In this document: positions 6,773-10,607 of the stretch, one piece after another
Numbering within the stretch: the first letter of the stretch is position 1
Layout of the letters: the number at the start of each line of letters is the position of its first letter
The notes under the pieces: model-generated
Database searches by the model: none
What the model saw: only the letters and a program-made list of their open reading frames with translations
Told to the model about the DNA's origin: nothing
Source: Bacteroidota bacterium
GTDB taxonomy: Bacteria > Bacteroidota > Bacteroidia > Bacteroidales > Dysgonomonadaceae
Direction: 5' to 3'
Assembly (NCBI GenBank): GCA_023388315.1
Contig: JAEWGM010000031.1
Coordinates: 1-10,607 of the forward strand
DNA: 10,607 nt
Made by a program: the position numbers and the translations under genes

Positions 6773-9700
6773 CTATCCGGATGATTCCGCCTTCTTCATC
6801 TCCTCCAACACATTCACGGCCGTTTCCACATTGCTAATATGCCTAATAACCACCGAACGTTTTTTGCCCGATTCTCTCAATTGGCATTCGCGCGGATGCG
6901 TTTGAATGTATTGCAGCAGTTTATCGAAAGCGGAAGAGCGATAATAGGGCGACTCAGCATCAGCGATGAGGTGCAGCGTCATTTGTCCGCCTTTTAAGGT
7001 TATTTTTTCAATTCCCAACGATTTAGCAAGGCGCCGCAGGCGCACAATGCGAATGAGCTCCTTGCCTTGGGCGGGAATTTTACCGAACCGGTCTTCCAAT
7101 CGTTGGGTGAAATCGAGAATTTGGGTTTCGGTTTCCATATTGTCGAGTTCGCGATAGATGCCCACGCGTTCCGCGTCGTTGGGAATATAGGTTACGGGGA
7201 ACATCAACTCCAAATCGCTTTCAACCAACACGTCTTTTACGAAATCTTCTTCTTGAGACGCTTTCTCTTGTTGCTCTCGATATAAATCGGCAAACTCCTC
7301 TTTGCGAAGCTCTTGCACGGCTTCGGCAAGGATTTTTTGGTACGTTTCATAGCCCAAATCGGCAATAAACCCACTCTGCTCGGCGCCTAAGAGGTTACCG
7401 GCACCGCGGATATCCAAATCCTGCATCGCGATATGAATTCCGCTGCCCAGTTCGGCAAAATTTTCAATGGCCTGCAGCCTGCGGCGCGAATCGCCGCTAA
7501 GGGTATAGAGCGGTGGCGCCAAAAGGTAACAAAACGCTTTTCGGTTGCTTCGCCCCACCCTGCCACGCAATTGGTGCAAATCGCTTAACCCGAAATTCTG
7601 CGCGTTTATCACAATAATGGTGTTTACGTTGGGCATATCAATCCCCGACTCGATGATGGTGGTGGCAATGAGCACATCCTGCTCATAATTCATAAAATCG
7701 GCTATGACTTTTTCCATAGCCTTCGGCTCCATTTGCCCGTGGCCAACCGCCACGCGAATACCGGGCAGCTCGCGTTTGATGAGCGCTTCCAACTCGTAAA
7801 TATTCTGAATGCGGTTGTTTACGATAAACACTTGTCCGTTGCGGCTCACCTCAAAATTGATGGCATCTTTAATAACCTCCACATCAAAGGTGTGCACTTC
7901 GGTTTGCACCGGATAGCGGTTGGGTGGCGGCGTGTTAATGGTGGACAAATCACGCGAGCCCATCAACGAGAATTGCAATGTGCGTGGAATGGGCGTTGCC
8001 GTCATTGTGAGCGTATCCACATTGGTTTTCAGTTGCTTAAGTTTTTCTTTTACCGATACACCAAACTTTTGTTCCTCATCAATAATCAACAGCCCCAAAT
8101 CGTTGAACTGGACATCTTTGCTCACTAACCGATGCGTGCCGATGATGATGTCTATTTTCCCTTCTTTCAGCTCATTCAAAATTTGCTTTTGCTCCTTTGA
8201 AGAACGCGCGCGGCTTAAATAATCAACCTTCACGGGAAAATTGGCCAAGCGGCCGTTGAATGTGTGGAAATGCTGCGTGGCAAGCACTGTGGTGGGCACC
8301 AACACCGCCGTTTGTTTGCCGTCGGTTGCCGCTTTGAAAGCCGCTCGCACGGCAATTTCGGTTTTTCCGAAGCCCACGTCGCCACAAATAAGCCGATCCA
8401 TGGGTTGCTCGCTTTGCATATCGCTTTTCACATCGCGCGTGGCTTTGATTTGGTCGGGCGTGTCTTCATACATAAACGATGCTTCCAACTCCGTTTGCAA
8501 GTATGTATCTTTTGAAAACGCGAAACCTTTTTCTTGCTGGCGTTGGGCGTAAAGTTTAATGAGGTCGCGCGCGATGTCTTTTATTTTGGTTTTGGTGCGC
8601 TCCTTTATGCGCTCCCAGGCGCCGGTTCCCAATTTATTCAGTTGCGGCGAATCGCCTTCTTTGCCTTTATATTTCGAAATTTTGTGCAAGGAGTGGATGG
8701 AAACAAACACCGCGTCGTTGTTCAGGTATGTGAGTTTTATCACTTCCTGCACTTTGTCGCCAATTCTCAAACGCACCAACCCGGCGAATTTACCGATTCC
8801 GTGGTCCATATGCACCACAAAATCGCCTTGCTGCAACTGGTTGAGTTCTTTGAGCGTGAACGCCAGTTTGCCCGATCGGGCTTTATCGGATTTGAGGTTG
8901 TATTTGTGAAAGCGGTCAAAAATTTGGTGGTCGGTGAAACAGCAGATTTTTAGCGTTTCATCTGAAAAACCTTCGTGCAGAGTTTTGTTTACCGATGTGA
9001 AAGGAATGTTTTCGTTGCGGTCTTCAAAAATGTGGAATAAACGTTTTTGTTGTTTTTCGCTGTCGCTCAAAATATAAAGCGTATACCCCCGATCTAAAAA
9101 ACTGCGCGCGGAATCGCTCAACAAATCAAAGTTTTTGTGATACAATGGCTGTGCCGATGTTTGAAACTGAATGGCCGCGTCGGGGGGGGCCATCAGTTTT
9201 GCATCGAAACGAAGTTGTTTAAATGCGGACAACGCCGACAGAAACTCCGTTTTTGATAGCAAATCGGCTTTTAAAAACTCGGTATTGTCCGGATGAATGC
9301 GCAACTCATCCTCGTTGATGGATTCTACTCGGCTGGCAATCCATCGCATATCTTCAATTCCCACAACCGCATCAGCCGGCAGCGAGTCAAACAGCGAAGC
9401 GCTCTTTGATTGGGCGGACGAAAATTCCGGAACAATGCGTATTTCATTGAACTTTTCGCGCGACAATTGCGATTCCACATCAAAACTGCGGATGCTTTCC
9501 ACTTCATCGCCAAAAAAATCAATCCGGAACGGATATTCCGATGAAAAAGAAAACACATCCAAAATGCTTCCGCGCGTAGCGTATTGCCCGGGCTCGTACA
9601 CATAATCGGTGTACCGGAAGCCATAAGAATCCAGCACTTCGCTCACAAAACCGCTATCGATGCGCTCGCCTGCGGACACCTTCAAGGTGTTTTCTTTCAG

Positions 9701-10117
9701 CGTTTCACCCGACACGGTTTTTTCGGCCAACGCGTCAGGATACGTCACAATAATCAGGTTTTCAGCTTGGCTGTGCAAACGGCTCAACACTTCTGTGCGA
9801 AGCACCTCGTTGGCAGGGTCAATTTGCCCGTATTTTGCCGCTCGTTTATATGCGGATGGAAAAAACAATACATTTTTTGTTCCGATGATTTGCGTGATAT
9901 CGTGGTAAAAATATCCGGCCGTTTCTTTGTCGTTGAGTATATACAAATAGGTGCGCGCCCGTTTGCGGAAAAGGCCCGCCGAGAACATGGCACGCGACGA
10001 CCCGTGCAAACCCTTTACCGATAAAACCTGCACGGTGTTTAGTAAAGAATCAGCCGCCAAAAAATTGGGATGTTGCTCAACAAGTTGTTGAAGCTCAGCT
10101 ATACTTAGTATCTTCAT
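6773..10117 (-). CDS. mfd: Transcription-repair coupling factor Mfd
   Basis: Mfd is a DNA translocase that removes RNA polymerase stalled at lesions and recruits UvrA for nucleotide excision repair. The chosen start gives 1114 residues (E. coli Mfd has 1148). In that numbering, residues 1 to about 300 are the UvrB-like module, with a degenerate GSSRA in place of a Walker A. About 423-496 is the RNA polymerase-interacting CarD-like domain (DFVVHMDHGIGKF). The RecG-like motor shows Walker A GDVGFGKTE (579-587), Walker B DEEQ (680-683), TATPIPRT (706-713), IESGIDMPN (822-830) and QLRGRVGRSNR (849-859). The C-terminal UvrA-masking domain follows (VTYIPNDAERVGIYREL). The frame stays open to an ATG at 10142-10144, but MKIL at 10115-10117 is preferred: a -7 promoter element (10132-10139) lies between the two ATGs, so the longer start would not be transcribed. 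The resulting leader is very short, about 8 nt. Confidence 0.96.
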   Translation of the reverse strand: MKILSIAELQQLVEQHPNFLAADSLLNTVQVLSVKGLHGSSRAMFSAGLFRKRARTYLYILNDKETAGYFYHDITQIIGTKNVLFFPSAYKRAAKYGQIDPANEVLRTEVLSRLHSQAENLIIVTYPDALAEKTVSGETLKENTLKVSAGERIDSGFVSEVLDSYGFRYTDYVYEPGQYATRGSILDVFSFSSEYPFRIDFFGDEVESIRSFDVESQLSREKFNEIRIVPEFSSAQSKSASLFDSLPADAVVGIEDMRWIASRVESINEDELRIHPDNTEFLKADLLSKTEFLSALSAFKQLRFDAKLMAPPDAAIQFQTSAQPLYHKNFDLLSDSARSFLDRGYTLYILSDSEKQQKRLFHIFEDRNENIPFTSVNKTLHEGFSDETLKICCFTDHQIFDRFHKYNLKSDKARSGKLAFTLKELNQLQQGDFVVHMDHGIGKFAGLVRLRIGDKVQEVIKLTYLNNDAVFVSIHSLHKISKYKGKEGDSPQLNKLGTGAWERIKERTKTKIKDIARDLIKLYAQRQQEKGFAFSKDTYLQTELEASFMYEDTPDQIKATRDVKSDMQSEQPMDRLICGDVGFGKTEIAVRAAFKAATDGKQTAVLVPTTVLATQHFHTFNGRLANFPVKVDYLSRARSSKEQKQILNELKEGKIDIIIGTHRLVSKDVQFNDLGLLIIDEEQKFGVSVKEKLKQLKTNVDTLTMTATPIPRTLQFSLMGSRDLSTINTPPPNRYPVQTEVHTFDVEVIKDAINFEVSRNGQVFIVNNRIQNIYELEALIKRELPGIRVAVGHGQMEPKAMEKVIADFMNYEQDVLIATTIIESGIDMPNVNTIIVINAQNFGLSDLHQLRGRVGRSNRKAFCYLLAPPLYTLSGDSRRRLQAIENFAELGSGIHIAMQDLDIRGAGNLLGAEQSGFIADLGYETYQKILAEAVQELRKEEFADLYREQQEKASQEEDFVKDVLVESDLELMFPVTYIPNDAERVGIYRELDNMETETQILDFTQRLEDRFGKIPAQGKELIRIVRLRRLAKSLGIEKITLKGGQMTLHLIADAESPYYRSSAFDKLLQYIQTHPRECQLRESGKKRSVVIRHISNVETAVNVLEEMKKAESSG
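9182..9189 (-). repeat. Eight-base G:C homopolymer inside mfd
   Basis: Eight consecutive G on the + strand (C8 in the mfd coding strand) encode Ala-Pro-Pro near residues 310-312, between the UvrB-like module and the RNA polymerase-binding domain. The reading frame is intact at this length. Tracts of this kind are prone to slippage, so one-base changes would truncate the protein before its motor. Confidence 0.85.
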
Positions 10118-10131
10118 GTAAAAACCAGATG

Positions 10132-10139
10132 CAAAGGTA
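10132..10139 (-). promoter_or_regulatory. mfd promoter -7 element
   Basis: Read on the - strand the sequence is TACCTTTG followed by CA, an exact TAnnTTTG match with the common CA extension. The -33 position is AT-rich with no clear TTTG. The predicted start of transcription, near 10125, lies about 8 nt before the ATG at 10117, which selects that start codon over the upstream one. Confidence 0.6.
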
Positions 10140-10149
10140 ATCATTATTT

Positions 10150-10172
10150 TATAAAAATTTATAGGCGCGCCT
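10150..10172. promoter_or_regulatory. Adjacent palindromes between divergent promoters (possible operator)
   Basis: AGGCGCGCCT (10163-10172) is a perfect 10-bp palindrome, an island of G+C in otherwise AT-rich spacer. Immediately to its left, TATAAA (10150-10155) and TTTATA (10158-10163) form an inverted repeat with a 2-nt gap. The pair lies upstream of both the mfd and the glycogen synthase promoters, where a regulator or nucleoid protein could act on either. No regulator is identified. Confidence 0.35.
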
Positions 10173-10185
10173 CATTCTCATCATA

Positions 10186-10216
10186 GTTGATTTTTGTCCT
10201 TTTTTCATTATCTTTG
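10186..10216 (+). promoter_or_regulatory. Glycogen synthase promoter (-33/-7, Bacteroidota type)
   Basis: TATCTTTG at 10209-10216, followed by CA, is an exact TAnnTTTG element. GTTG (10186-10189) lies exactly 19 bases upstream and fits the -33 position (TTG core). Transcription would begin around 10223, leaving a leader of roughly 20 nt before the ATG at 10245. This is the best promoter in the window. Confidence 0.75.
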
Positions 10217-10244
10217 CACACTTGAGACAAAGAAATTATTTGTT

Positions 10245-10607
10245 ATGCAAATAGATGCAAATCACGCCCCCGATTTCATTTTCGAGACAAGCTGGGAAGT
10301 ATGTAATAAAGTAGGCGGTATTTATACCGTTTTATCCACCCGGGCAAATTCATTACAAAAACTTTTCAAAGACCGCATTTTTTTCATTGGTCCCGATATT
10401 TGGGAGCAAACCGAAAGCCCTTGGTTCATTGAAGACCCCGAACTGTATGCTACATGGCGCTCCGAAGCGCTTCGTCTGCAAGGTTTGCACATTCGCGCGG
10501 GGCGATGGGATGTTCCCGGTAAACCGATTGTATTCTTGGTGAAATTCAGGCAGTTCTTTGAACAACAAGACGAAATTTACCGACAAATGTGGGAAGATTT
10601 CGGCGTG
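10245..10607 (+). CDS. Glycogen (starch) synthase, GT3-like, N-terminal part (3' truncated by window edge)
   Basis: The first 121 codons are visible and the frame is open to the last base. After a short variable start, the protein reads FIFETSWEVCNKVGGIYTVL. The KVGGIYTV (residues 22-29) is the nucleotide-sugar-binding N-terminal motif of glycogen synthases, and the WEVxNKVGG context is that of the GT3 family (fungal and animal glycogen synthase), used by Bacteroidota for glycogen. RIFFIGPDIWE then follows, as in those proteins. The enzyme would extend alpha-1,4-glucan chains from a nucleotide-activated glucose in the cytoplasm; whether UDP- or ADP-glucose is used cannot be read here. The ATG at 10245 follows a leader with no Shine-Dalgarno site (AGAAATTATTTGTT). 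The GT-B C-terminal half and catalytic residues lie outside the window. Confidence 0.9.
   Translation, partial: MQIDANHAPDFIFETSWEVCNKVGGIYTVLSTRANSLQKLFKDRIFFIGPDIWEQTESPWFIEDPELYATWRSEALRLQGLHIRAGRWDVPGKPIVFLVKFRQFFEQQDEIYRQMWEDFGV

Noticed and set aside
6966..10024. Several + strand open frames of 60-146 codons across mfd
   Set aside because: They lie opposite well-conserved Mfd motifs and look like byproducts of codon bias; none shows a family signature or promoter.
10353..10586. 77-codon - strand open frame at the right end
   Set aside because: It is antisense to the glycogen synthase N-terminus, which has a strong family match and promoter.
2042..10607. A starch/glycogen utilisation locus linking susC/susD to the glycogen synthase
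   Set aside because: mfd, a terminator and a change of strand separate them, and no amylase or SusR is present; proximity alone is not evidence.

Overview
The window looks like chromosomal DNA of a member of the Bacteroidota, most likely Bacteroidales. Three things support this. There is a SusC/SusD outer-membrane pair. Start codons are preceded by A-rich leaders rather than Shine-Dalgarno sites. Several promoters fit the Bacteroidota -7 element TAnnTTTG. The genus cannot be fixed from the sequence alone.

Layout. (1) Positions 1-1359 hold the end of a serine O-acetyltransferase gene (cysE) and a complete O-acetylserine sulfhydrylase gene (cysK), the last two steps of cysteine synthesis, on the + strand. 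(2) Positions 1360-2041 are a 682-bp AT-rich gap. It holds a strong intrinsic terminator, possible degraded coding sequence, several inverted repeats, two candidate promoters and a possible 16-codon leader ORF ahead of susC. (3) Positions 2042-6700 hold a susC/susD operon: a TonB-dependent outer-membrane transporter and its surface lipoprotein. A perfect 11-bp hairpin terminator follows directly and also serves the convergent gene. (4) Positions 6773-10117, - strand, hold mfd, the transcription-repair coupling factor. (5) Positions 10118-10244 are a divergent control region with a good Bacteroidota promoter on each strand and a GC-rich palindrome between them. (6) Positions 10245-10607, + strand, hold the start of a GT3-type glycogen synthase gene that runs off the window.

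How they work together. CysE makes O-acetylserine and CysK turns it into cysteine. The visible CysE ends in isoleucine, the residue that docks into CysK in known cysteine synthase complexes. SusC and SusD form one import machine, but no glycosidase, SusE/F, sigma/anti-sigma pair or SusR-type regulator sits beside them, so the substrate is unknown. mfd and the glycogen synthase gene are ordinary housekeeping genes sharing a divergent promoter region.

I see no convincing novel multi-gene system. The points most worth a second look are the long, repeat-rich susC leader with its mini-ORF, the C8 homopolymer inside mfd, the palindrome between the divergent promoters, and the CysE isoleucine tail next to cysK. 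I saw no tRNA, rRNA, CRISPR array or insertion sequence.
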